Below, one piece after another: positions 54,870-64,000 of a stretch of 64,000 nucleotides of DNA. The notes below the pieces were generated by a model. It was not told the DNA's origin and made no database searches. It saw only the letters and a list, made by a program, of their open reading frames with translations. Position 1 is the stretch's first letter. Each line of letters opens with the position of its first letter. The stretch lies in the NCBI RefSeq assembly GCF_021347895.1, contig NC_067126.1:35800982-35864981 (forward strand), given 5' to 3'. Made by a program: the position numbers and the translations under genes. This DNA is from Acanthochromis polyacanthus. Lineage: Eukaryota; Chordata; Actinopteri; Pomacentridae.

Positions 54870-55780
54870 ACTATGATTGTTTTGGCACATTAATGCATCA
54901 TAATCACATAATAGTAAGAAAAGTCCTAAAAGCCAACAAAGTAGTTGTGAAAACCCTGGATTGAACTGTCTTTTCCTGCACTAGACACCCATTTACTTTA
55001 GAATATGGACAGAAAACCACACACGTTCTTCAGAAACACAAAGAAGGAAACTGTTTTCAGAGCCTCACAGTGCTCCATTATTAATCATCTGGAGTCGGTT
55101 TTATATCCGCGTGATGAATTTCAGCCCAGAATTCATCATCTTTGCATCTATTTTGGTGCCGCAGATTATCAGAAAATCAGAAAACTGTCTCTAACTCTGT
55201 CAATGCTCCACTTTCCTTCTGTCGTTTCATACAGCGTGAAGTTAGTTTGCAGAAGCCGCTGTGTTCAGAGTCTGTGTTTGTTCTGCGAGAAGCAACATCG
55301 CTTTAGGACAGAACTGGTGGATGTGCTTCCCTGAGTACCTTTGGATCCATCTACTCGATTGTTCGATTGTGAAAATCACGTTAGAAGGAGTTCAGCAGCT
55401 GGTCCACTCAGCCAATCAGCGCCATTGTCAGGAGAAAGTTGTGAAGCTGTTGTCAAGTTGTTTGCTGGAAAACTAGAGCGATGGATGACGACTCCTTTGA
55501 TTAACAAGTTTATTTTGCACCAACAGTGTATACTCTCAGCATTGCCCAACATTGTGGTTTGATTTGACTTCTTTTTACACTTAAAATCTGACAAAAACAT
55601 TTGGGTACGTCGCCACAAACTAAGCATAAAACGACAGTGGATTCTGAAGGATATGTTGGACATGCAAATTTGGGGTGATCGACAACTAACTAACCAACAG
55701 AAATGCAGGATGAAATGACGTACTGATCAGCACCACACTGGAGATAAACCCAGATAAACGATTTGTGGCGAAAAAAGTAT
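54870..55780. other. Gene-free tract left of retrotransposon relic
   Basis: The + frame at 55005-55334 (109 codons) has no motif. Parts of 55480-55780 could belong to the following retroelement, but no conserved protein segment is visible. Confidence 0.35.
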
Positions 55781-55789
55781 GTGGGAAGA

Positions 55790-56220
55790 AGACAGCCTAG
55801 TAGAGTCAGACAGTCTCATGGGGAGGCCCATGAAAGGAAGAGGACCAAGTATGAAGATCTGGTCATCGACTGTCGTACGCAAGGCTGGAAGGCAAGGTGT
55901 ATGCCCATCGAAGTTGGCAGCAGAGGTTTTGTGGGGCAATCTCTCTACAAAGCCCTAAGTGCCTTGGGCATCACGGGAATGGCAAGGAGCAGAGCCATCA
56001 ACATCACCGAAGCAGCGGAGAAAACTTCGAGACGGCTCATGATCCGGAGAGGAGAACCATTGGGGGAAGCGAATGCTACCTGTACACAAGCTGCGGCTTG
56101 ATCAACCGCAGCTGGGTCGCCTGGGAGAGGGTGTCTAATGTTGAAAGACCCGAAACACCCTATGACCCCAGGATACATTACTGATGATGTGTACAGGTGC
56201 ATCAGAATCATCTGGTGTTT
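55790..56220 (+). pseudogene. Non-LTR retrotransposon pol, C-terminal relic
   Basis: The frame at 55790-56075 reads EAHERKRTKYEDLVIDCRTQ, GWKARCMPIEVGSRGFVGQS, LYKALSALGITGMARSRAI and AAEKTSRRLMIRRGEPLG. KY..L...CR..GW....P.EVG.RGF is what I recall from the C-terminal, restriction-like-endonuclease end of R2/NeSL-type non-LTR elements in fish, which make the target-site cut. A frameshift follows, after which GLINRSWVAWERV and VERPETPYDPRIHY (to 56184) belong to the same element's last part. The reverse transcriptase region is missing: a typical 5' truncation. Clade assignment is tentative. Confidence 0.55.
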
Positions 56221-58351
56221 TTAAGAACTCTCTCTGGCAGTGATTCTGTCTCAGCTTGGTGTTTTTTTTTGAGATATATGGAGCCACCAGCTGAAGCAGA
56301 TGGTTAAACTGTTCCACATCCATACGGAGTAAATGTTTGAAGCCACTTCGATCGTCTGTCTAAACGATATCACGATCAGACTTTTAGTACGTTGCGTTAA
56401 ATCTTTCTGTCTTAAAACATCTCGGTAGTCTTCACATTCATTTTGTTTCCTACGTTTACATGTAGTGTGTTTTGTTGGAAAATGACAGACCATAACGGTA
56501 AGTGCTAACATCAACTGTTAGTAGATGCTAACAACTACTAACTTGGCATCCCAAATTGGCCTCTCTTTCCGAGCCACGACCGCGTCCGTGTTCTCCTCCT
56601 CCCTTTTTTTGGGATTTCTCTCCAAACTCATAAATGTCAGCATCGCGAGGGCTTCGTTCATGTTTGGCTAGTTTCCCTATGATTGTAGGAGCTCCGTTTA
56701 TGCTTTGGTTGTGTATTTTTCATGGATGGATGGTGCACGCTGATGACGTTTTATTCTTTCAGCATTTACGCCGACTCACATACATCATAGGGTGAGATTC
56801 AGCTGCGTTTTCATCGTGCAATCTGCACGGAGCAAACTTCACGTCGTGCTCAAAGATTATTAGATTCGTGTGGTACAGTGTAGCAAGCTGTGAACTTATA
56901 AGATGTTAAAATCACACAGCGTCGAGAGACCTTTAAACCTGGAAGCAGACGCGTGTAAATTCGGTCTTTTTCCAAACCCCTGCTCTCCTTAAAGCATCTT
57001 TTCTGTGTAACTTTTATTGCAGAAACTAAGAACACTTTAAATCTTTACAGCAGCGGATATGGTGGAACAAAGTATGAACACAAACACCTGCAATTATGTT
57101 TCTTTTACCAACATATTAAAGGTAATTGCATGTGTGTGTGTGTGTGTGTCGTGTCGAAGCAAAATTTCAATTATTCTGAGTCAAACGTTTTGCTTTCTGT
57201 TATTATTTTCGGTTTAAGGATAGAAGTTCTGGCTGTTTGGGTTAATCATTTCCTGCGTCTAATTTCGCTACTTCAGAAGATGTGATTACGAAATCCGTGA
57301 CATTTTCAAATTGAGGTGGAAAACGGTTTCATCGAGTGGTTTGTGAACAGCCAGTAAAAATGAGGCGTTATGGGGGGGGGAAACAGGTATTCTGTCATCT
57401 TTAACAAAGCCTGATTCTCAGTTATTGTTGCTTTTCATTTACATTCTGAGTGATTGGGGGTTTAGATTGGCAGCTGAGGAGCTTTTTACGCCGAATCCTG
57501 AATGTGAATGAGTGATTTTTGTGAATTACAAGCCAATTTCACAAAGTGTTTCATCTAATCTCAGTGCCGTCATTTTGTTTATGGTCTTTGTCTTCCACCA
57601 GGACCTGAGTGAAGCTTTCTTTTTCTATCCAACCACTTGGCAGAAGAGTCTCTTTACCTCTCACATTTACTCTCATTTAAGTTTGGGAGTCAACGGCTTT
57701 TCTGAAGTGTTAAACGTCGGGTTTTAGTCGGTGGCTCTCACAGCGCGGTGTTATTGGACGGGAACAAAAGCACTCAGACAGAAAAACCACTCAGAGCTTT
57801 GGAGTGTCTCAGATACGCTCCGGCTGATAAAAAAGGGGAAAAAAAAACCTGTATTTACATGAGAAAAACATGGCTAAGATTTATGCAGTGCTTTATCCTC
57901 AAATTAAACAGGAGCAGGATTTAATGGTCCCGCTGGGGAATAGAGTCGCTGCAGAAGAATAGAGCAATGAGACGCAGCAAAGACAAGAGAATAGGAATAA
58001 GAATGGAGTTAATGGGGAATTTAATTACAGCACAGAACAACCTTTGAACGCAAACACAGAACAGAAAGGAGAAGCAGCAGAAAACACTTTAAGCAAAGGA
58101 GCGCATCTTTAACTTTGGGTTTTGTGGTTCTAAGAGTATTTTTTTGGCATTTTTTTTAATATTTGAAACAAAAACTGATACAATAATTGCACTTCTTTAT
58201 ACGTAGAAAAGAAACATCTCCTCATATGCATCAGTGTTTCTTGTTCTTTAACAATGAAGTCAACTAAATCTAGAACTTGAAAGCAGCATAATGCAACACA
58301 CATGCATAAATTCTGTCTCTATGGAGGTTGTAATGGCGGATTTTTGCACAG
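56221..58351. other. Gene-free tract
   Basis: No exon or family recognised. A GT run lies at 57131-57149 and a G9 run at 57371. The frame at 57512-57727 is unremarkable. Confidence 0.45.
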
Positions 58352-58710
58352 ATTCATGAAAAACTGCAGGAAAACCTTCGGTGGCTGGAACAACCACAAG
58401 GTGTTTTTTAATTATTGCATTTTTTTTTTAGTTATTCTTGATATAAAAGACATGAAATGATGCAAAATTCAAAGAACAAGTAGCGCTACAGACATCTTTC
58501 GAGAGGCTCATTCATGAGAAATCTGTCATGATTTGCACCCATAATACTTGAAAATAACAGAAAACCTGTAGGTGACTGTAACAGCAACAAGGCTTTGCTG
58601 TTTTTTTTCTGGAATAAATGCACATTTCAATGCATTTTGGAGACAAGGATAACACAAAATGATGGGAATAGTGGCGCTGAAGATGCCTTTTGAGAGATTC
58701 ATTCACATGC
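58352..58710. repeat. Diverged tandem duplication, unit about 190 bp
   Basis: Unit 1 (58352-58515) and unit 2 (58545-58710) share GAAAAC(C)T..GGTG.CTG, ACAACCACAAGG versus ACAGCAACAAGG, ATGAAATGATGCAAAATTCA versus ACAAAATGATGGG, GTAGCGCTACAGACATCTTT versus GTGGCGCTGAAGATGCCTTT, and GAGAGGCTCATTCATG versus GAGAGATTCATTCACATG. Old duplication, non-coding. Confidence 0.7.
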
Positions 58711-59734
58711 TGTTGTCTCGGTGTGTGTGTGATGTGTAGACAGCGAGCCCATCATTTTTCCAGCCTGGACAAATGCCTCATGGTGGAGGACAGGCCGTCC
58801 GACATGACTAATGACCTGCAGACAGACTCAGAGAGAGAGCAGCTTCATTAACAGAAAGCACAACAGACAGAGGAACAGATGATTCTGCCACAGATTTCAA
58901 TCCCTCCATCTCGGCCAATTAATGAAATAGCCGGGACACACACACACACACACATGGTGGTGTACAGGCTGGAGGCAGACAAAGGCAGAGAAAGGCCATA
59001 AGCTGGTTAAGCAGTATTAAATTATTCCTCAAATTAAAAGGCTGTACCTGCCCTGTCCTTTTAGAGCTCCGTGTGTGTGTGTGTGCATGTGTGTGTGTGT
59101 GTGATTAAGCTGTTAATTAATTTTATGTCCTTGTATTTAATTACCATGGACAGTGAAAGTGGAGTGTGTGTTGGTGTGTGTGTGTGTCTGCCGAGGGTCT
59201 GTTGTGACAGCTTCGAGTGTAAAAATCGTCTCTCAGAAAAGATTATTTCATTCTCTGCGAATGCATCCAACATGCGGTGGTTTTAGAGAGGACATTGTTC
59301 ATTCTCTGAGCTCCGATCAGCTCAAAAGAGCCCCAGAGATCGTTTTAAACAGTTATCAGATCCGATATCGCGCATCGGTTGTTTATTTTTTTAAAAGCCG
59401 AATCCGGAGACAGAAAGTTAATTTAAAAATTCACTCTCCGTCTGCAGTCGCCACTCATGTTTGTTATCTTATATCATATTATTTCTCATCAGTGTAGCTA
59501 CAGATTGCTAAAGTTGTTGTTTTTACTTATTTATCAGTTCTGTCAACACGACAAAGAAGGATGATCTGGATGCACGTCACGTCCAATAAAAACTTAGCGT
59601 TGAAGGATAAATGCTAAAAAGCTCTCTTTTAACTGAACAAATGTAAAAAATATGCAAACTTTTGTGCTGGAGTCTGTGTTTTTTTTCATTTTGACACCAG
59701 AATTTTCATTTTTACTGTGAAAGTGATCTTACAG
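58711..59734 (+). promoter_or_regulatory. Repeat-poor block, candidate regulatory DNA
   Basis: 59000-59480 has no transposon signature and contains AGCAGTATTAAATTATTCCT, TAAGCTGTTAATTAATTTTA, ATTTAATTACCATGGACAGT and CAGTTATCAGATCCGATATC, with a short GT run (59071-59102). Frames of 70-114 codons overlap on both strands and look like chance. A candidate enhancer region; not verified. Confidence 0.22.
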
Positions 59735-60064
59735 AAATGGGACATAAAATGGCAAAAGCGAAACAAAAAGACACAAAACTACAAAAACATGAGACAAACG
59801 ACAAAAGTCAGACAAAAACGATATAAACAAGACAAAATATTACAAAGACGAGACACAAATTGACAAAAGAACAATGAATAATCTAGTATTTTTACTTCAT
59901 GACCAAATCAGCTTGTCATGGTCTAGAAATTATTTAAAATTTATAGTTTTACTAATTTACAATCTGCAGTTAATGTCTTCTCTGGAGTTATTACACTTTA
60001 AGGGCCAGATTGGACCCTCTGGAGGACCAGTTTTGGCCCGCGGGCTGCATGTTGGACACCCCTG
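59735..60064 (+). mobile_element. hAT-like element CAGGGGTGTC, copy D (5' truncated)
   Basis: A-rich minisatellite (59740-59870), then TGGTCTAGAAATTATTTAAA, GGGCCAGATTGGACCCTCTG and the right end GCTGCATGTTGGACACCCCT G at 60064. The left end is not found. Confidence 0.75.
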
Positions 60065-60661
60065 TGCTAGAAGCTTGATGAAGGCCATTTCTAACCGCTT
60101 GTTATCGACCTAATCCTTTATTTACATCCACTGCCACACAGGTCGTAAATTAGCCCTGAGCTAATTGGATTAAAGGCTGGTTGTTCATACTGGCCCTACT
60201 CTAGTTCAGGTTAAATGATTCTGTATATTGGTGTCATTTTCGTTTTATTATGATCAGATGAATGTGAAACTAAAGCATCGACCGTAAATCAGTTTTCAGT
60301 CTGTCAGAAACTATATTTTAAAAAAAGAGTATGTTTCAGCTTTTAAGAAGCAGGAGAAGAGATGAGGAGAAACCAGAAAGAACGAGATGAATAAAGAGAG
60401 AGAGAGGTGACGTTTGCTTTGCGAATGAGGAAAGAAAGAGTGAAATGTGTGCGATGAAGAGAAAAGAGTTGGGGGGTGCATTTAGAGAGGTGAGGAGGAG
60501 GAGGAGGAAGACGGTTGGCTGCTCAAAGGCTTGAAAAGATGGAGAGAATACAGAGAAGATGGAGAGAGAGTTACACAGCAGGAGAGTCTGAGTGCTTCTC
60601 CATCAGAGGCTGTTGATTAAAATTTCATCGGCTGAGGCTGGAGGTCGGAGGTGATGATGCT

Positions 60662-60663
<2 letters not shown>
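60065..60663. other. Gene-free tract
   Basis: Purine-rich 60340-60600 (GAGAG and AGGAGG motifs) leads into the GT block. No gene. Confidence 0.5.

Positions 60664-60706
<43 letters not shown>
60664..60706 (+). repeat. (GT)n microsatellite
   Basis: About 21 GT units. Confidence 0.97.
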
Positions 60707-60719
60707 CTTGTACTTGCTA

Positions 60720-60982
60720 CATGGTGAGTACCATTTTCTGCATTTAACTATCAAAGTGAGGACATTTTTACAAAGTGAGGACATTTTGGCCGGTCCTCAC
60801 TTTGAAACAGCCATGTTTGAGGGTGAAGACTTGTTTTTAGAGAACAGGTATGAATTGAGGTTTGGTTAGGGTTAGGGTAAGGATTAGGGTTAGGCAATCA
60901 GTTGTGATGGTTAAGGTTAGGGTAAGGCTCTAGGAAATGCATTACGCCTATGGATGTCCTCACTAAGATAGAAGTACAAACA
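60720..60982 (+). repeat. Fish dispersed repeat with telomere-like TTAGGG units
   Basis: GTGAGGACATTTTGGCCGGT then CCTCACTTTG, followed by GGTTAGGGTTAGGGTAAGG, ATTAGGGTTAGGC, GTTAAGGTTAGGGTAAGG (60861-60929) and GATGTCCTCACTAAGATAGA. Degenerate TTAGGG copies sit between GAGGACAT-type blocks and between two GT microsatellites. I recall this arrangement as a common interspersed fish repeat, so it is not a chromosome end. Confidence 0.7.
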
Positions 60983-61457
<475 letters not shown>

Positions 61458-61690
61458 TAACCCTCGTGTCGTCCTGCGAGTCAAAATTTACCCGTTTTAA
61501 AGTTTGAAAATGTGGAAAAAAAAAAAATTTCACAGTGAATCTTCTGATGTCCACTTTTTTAACATTTTTGGGAAATCTTTGAATATTATTTGGTGGAAAA
61601 AAGAAATGTTAAAAATGTTTCTTAAGAACATTCACAAAAAAATCAACCAAAATCCAGAGAATTTTGCTGGATTTTGGTTGATTTTTTTCT
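61458..61690. mobile_element. TTAACCCTCGTG element end with hairpin
   Basis: TTAACCCTCGTGTCGTCCTG begins the stretch. TTAACCCT-type ends with TTAA are typical of a frequent fish DNA repeat (piggyBac-like, inference). A perfect 22-bp inverted repeat, AAAAAAATCAACCAAAATCC AG at 61636-61657 against 61667-61688, with a 9-base loop follows. The other end of the element was not found. Confidence 0.55.
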
Positions 61691-61939
61691 CTTCGGTCGC
61701 CACGACAATGGCCGTCCTCGATCCTGTTTCACAGTGCGGTGTAGGACCTCCAATTTAGAGCCAAGACCAAAGATATCACCACCATTCTCTCATCATTGTT
61801 ATCGTAAGTTATTTCACATCAGACACTGAATCTTTAATGTTACCTGAAGCTGTGCCTCTTTGAAAATGTGTTTGTTTTAACAAAATGATGGTTCAAATGA
61901 GGAAATACAGAACTAATTTAACAAGCCAAAAAGATTCCA
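61691..61939. other. Short unique spacer
   Basis: Nothing recognised. Confidence 0.45.
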
Positions 61940-62214
61940 GATCTCACTAGGGCTGGCCCCAATAGTGGTTTCTGGTCTCCGGATCTTCGGGCCCTATTAA
62001 AGACGAATATCTGAATATTCGTTTCGCCCCGTAACGTCCTACCGGGGGGGGGACAATGTGGCGGAGACTGCCTGAATATTCGGATCCATTCTTCTAACAC
62101 CGAATATTCGTTCCAACCGGGGGGGATTTTGATACCAAAATTAATATCCGGATACCGCCGTAGCGAACAAATATTCGGATATTCGGGAAATTCGGGTCCA
62201 GCCCTACATCTCAC
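61940..62214. mobile_element. TAGGGCTGG-end hAT-like MITE, copy C (complete)
   Basis: The 259-bp element (61948-62206) has flanks GATCTCAC and CATCTCAC, an 8-bp duplication with one change. The left end is TAGGGCTGGCCCCAATAGTG. The right end, reverse-complemented, is TAGGGCTGGACCCGAATTTC. Internally GAATATTCG motifs recur in both orientations. The minus-strand frame of 171 codons over it (61918-62433) is an artefact of the repeats. Confidence 0.85.
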
Positions 62215-63569
62215 CAGCTTTGTTGTGAAAACACATTGTAGACTCCAGACAGACATTTCACTGTAGCTCAAAGCTATTTCCAAACATTTCTTTCTGAAAA
62301 CCTGCTGCGAGTTTGTATTATTTGGTATTTTTGACATTCGATAGACTAAAAACATCCACATCTGTTGTATCATCAGCCGATCCCTGATGGGTTTTTCAAG
62401 ACTAACCTCCAGATCAGAGTCTTGTTCTTCCATCAGGTCTCCATTAACCTCTTTTATTGAAGCCTCCTCCTGCTTTTCAAATCAGACCCGGCAGGACTCC
62501 CCGTTTGTCACGCTGCTTTTTCAATCAGACGGAGTGAGAGGATCGCTGATCACACTGACAGCACACACAGGTGTTCGCACAATCACAGAGTCAGCGCTGT
62601 CACCGCGGTAACGCTGCGTTGTGTCTTCCTCTTTGTCGCCGCCGATGCGTTCGCTGCTCGTATGTGCGCTCGTTGAGGTGAACCTGTATCATATTTTGTA
62701 CTTTTTGTCGGTATTCGGTGGTGGTTGTGTGTCTGATGGTGTCATGGCAGAGCTGTGCGGCCTTTTAGGAGATGTGAAAAGCTGAAAGAAGATCCTCAAC
62801 CGGGAATATCATTTTTATAAACTTGAGTTTCTAGGCAACTGGAGGTATTAGCATTTTCAGACGGAATATTAAGTGAATGACGTGTTATTAAGTAATAACA
62901 TCTGCATGTGACAATTTATGCACATAATAATTGTGGTTATGTAACTGGAACCAGTCTGCAAGTAGAAACACTGACGACTAATAACAGCTGAACCGTTTTG
63001 AGGTGCAAAAGAAAATATTATAAACAGACTCCATGGAACCTTTATTATTGGCTGTCAGTGAAATGCAGAAAACATTAATTTTGAAACCCAACCACTTCTT
63101 TTTTTGTCCTTTTTGATCCACAGCGTTGGATGGTGAATTCGGCAAATAGCAATAGAATTGAATTCCATTAAGGTTTATCCAGGTTTTATCGTTTAAAACA
63201 ATGTCCTTCAATACAGCTCGGTACATTTCTCTGCATGTAAATAGTTATGCAGTGAGAATAGTCCTAAAAAAACACAGATTAAAGCTGAACAGTTGAGAGG
63301 CAGGTTAGCATTAGATTGACCTTGTATGCAAAATTAGTTTTATCTCAATCTCACCACCCAACAACAAGTTATTTTAAGAGTTTTCAATTTTTGTAGGACC
63401 ATAAGTGAAGAAAGTGGTTCCCTGTAAGTGCCACACACTCTTTCTCCATATTATTACTCTTTAACCGTAGACGTTGACACCTTTTAAAGTACCCAACAAT
63501 CCCTTAGAACACCTCAATACAGTGCATTCATCCATTTTTACAATACATCTACGCTAATTTCTCTTCATC
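62215..63569. other. Gene-free tract
   Basis: No exon or transposon recognised. Confidence 0.5.
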
Positions 63570-63650
63570 CAAATCTGTTAGTCTGTTTTTGAGTCATGTT
63601 GCAGACAGACAGACAGACAGATAGACGGACAAACATACATTTTTGTAAGA
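63570..63650 (+). mobile_element. Possible LINE tail with (CAGA)n
   Basis: CCAAATCTGTTAGTCTGTTT, TTGAGTCATGTTGCAGACAG and a (CAGA)5 run then TAGACGGACAAACATACAT resemble a non-LTR tail like that at 30225-30400. Low confidence. Confidence 0.3.
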
Positions 63651-64000
63651 CTTGTTGGAGTCTGCTGCAGTGTTTGTTTTCATTAGGTTATCAAATATCA
63701 GGTTCTTGCTCCTCGGTGACATTAAACACTGACGAATGCGGTGAAACGTCTCAGTCCTGAGTGGATCAGAGCGCTGCAGTGTTCAGAGGGTTTGCTGCTG
63801 TTGGATGCAGTCATAGTGACGGGGCTGGAAGCGGAGGCAGCTCGAGATGGTCGCTATCCAGCAGAATGATTTTGGATCGTCACAGCGGCTGGCTCTGGGA
63901 CCGGTGCAGTGTAGGCATGAGGAAACTGGTGTCTCCAAAATGGCAGCTGTCCACGAACATTATTTGCCGCATTATTTATGCCGTCGTGTTGCCGCACATG
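63651..64000. other. klf7: Window end, still intronic
   Basis: Balanced sequence without repeats (GAAACGTCTCAGTCCTGAGT, GGACCGGTGCAGTGTAGGCA). No splice acceptor leading into a klf7-like frame was found, so exon 2 lies further right. Confidence 0.4.

Noticed and set aside
55005..55334. Possible gene at 55005-55334
   Set aside because: Single 109-codon frame with no recognisable content, overlapped by other frames. More likely chance.
60861..60929. Chromosome-end telomere
   Set aside because: Units are few and degenerate, lie mid-sequence, and are embedded in a known-looking interspersed repeat.
61918..62433. 171-codon minus-strand frame
   Set aside because: It runs across a complete MITE and both flanks. 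The repeated part also appears in the frame at 11544-11906, so the similarity is transposon-derived.

Overview
This window looks like intergenic and intronic DNA from a teleost fish. The evidence is long CA/GT microsatellites, a decayed Tc1-type transposon of the fish kind, several hAT-like and TTAA-site short inverted-repeat elements, fish-type LINE 3' tails, and one vertebrate gene exon. There is no bacterial-style gene packing. Nearly all open reading frames over 60 codons arise by chance, from microsatellites, or from transposon relics.

The only confidently recognised host gene is klf7 (Kruppel-like factor 7), on the + strand. Its first coding exon (17862-17963, 34 codons) ends in a clean splice donor, and a CpG-rich promoter region with CCAAT and GC boxes lies just upstream. 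The next exon should begin with the continuation of the KLF6/7 N-terminal domain. I could not find it, so the remaining 46 kb (17964-64000) reads as part of a very long first intron. Several repeat-free stretches with homeodomain-type cores in this intron are candidate enhancers, but only comparison with other species can confirm them.

Left part (1-17000), upstream of klf7: remnants of LINEs at the edge (750-1430); a TIR element starting GGGTCA (2442-3100); a 553-bp hAT-like MITE (3876-4428); a Tc1-like element (5865-8824) carrying two other DNA transposons, one an extreme foldback element with clusters of GCGGCCGC; a TAGGGCTGG element (11685-12232); nested repeats at 13400-13970; and a T-rich minisatellite whose flank was copied 1.65 kb away (14442-16772).

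Right part (intron): further copies of the same families at 23661, 27721, 31711, 34383, 35120, 36612, 38038, 39061, 51130, 59735 and 61948; a Tc1/mariner MITE (52048-52413); a Tigger/pogo-like MITE that still carries the start of its transposase (43277-43876); an endonuclease-end relic of a non-LTR retrotransposon (55790-56220); and a GT-flanked block of telomere-like repeats (60720-61119). Most of the better-preserved elements have visible target-site duplications.

Two protein-like segments with no identified family (54458-54686 on +, 12706-12940 on -) are recorded as weak exon candidates. No RNA gene, CRISPR array or multi-gene system was found. The most unusual DNA is the foldback element at 8002-8726, its partial sequence sharing with a TTAA-flanked element at 34383-34919, and the homogeneous 106-bp array inside a hAT-like element at 39261-40025.
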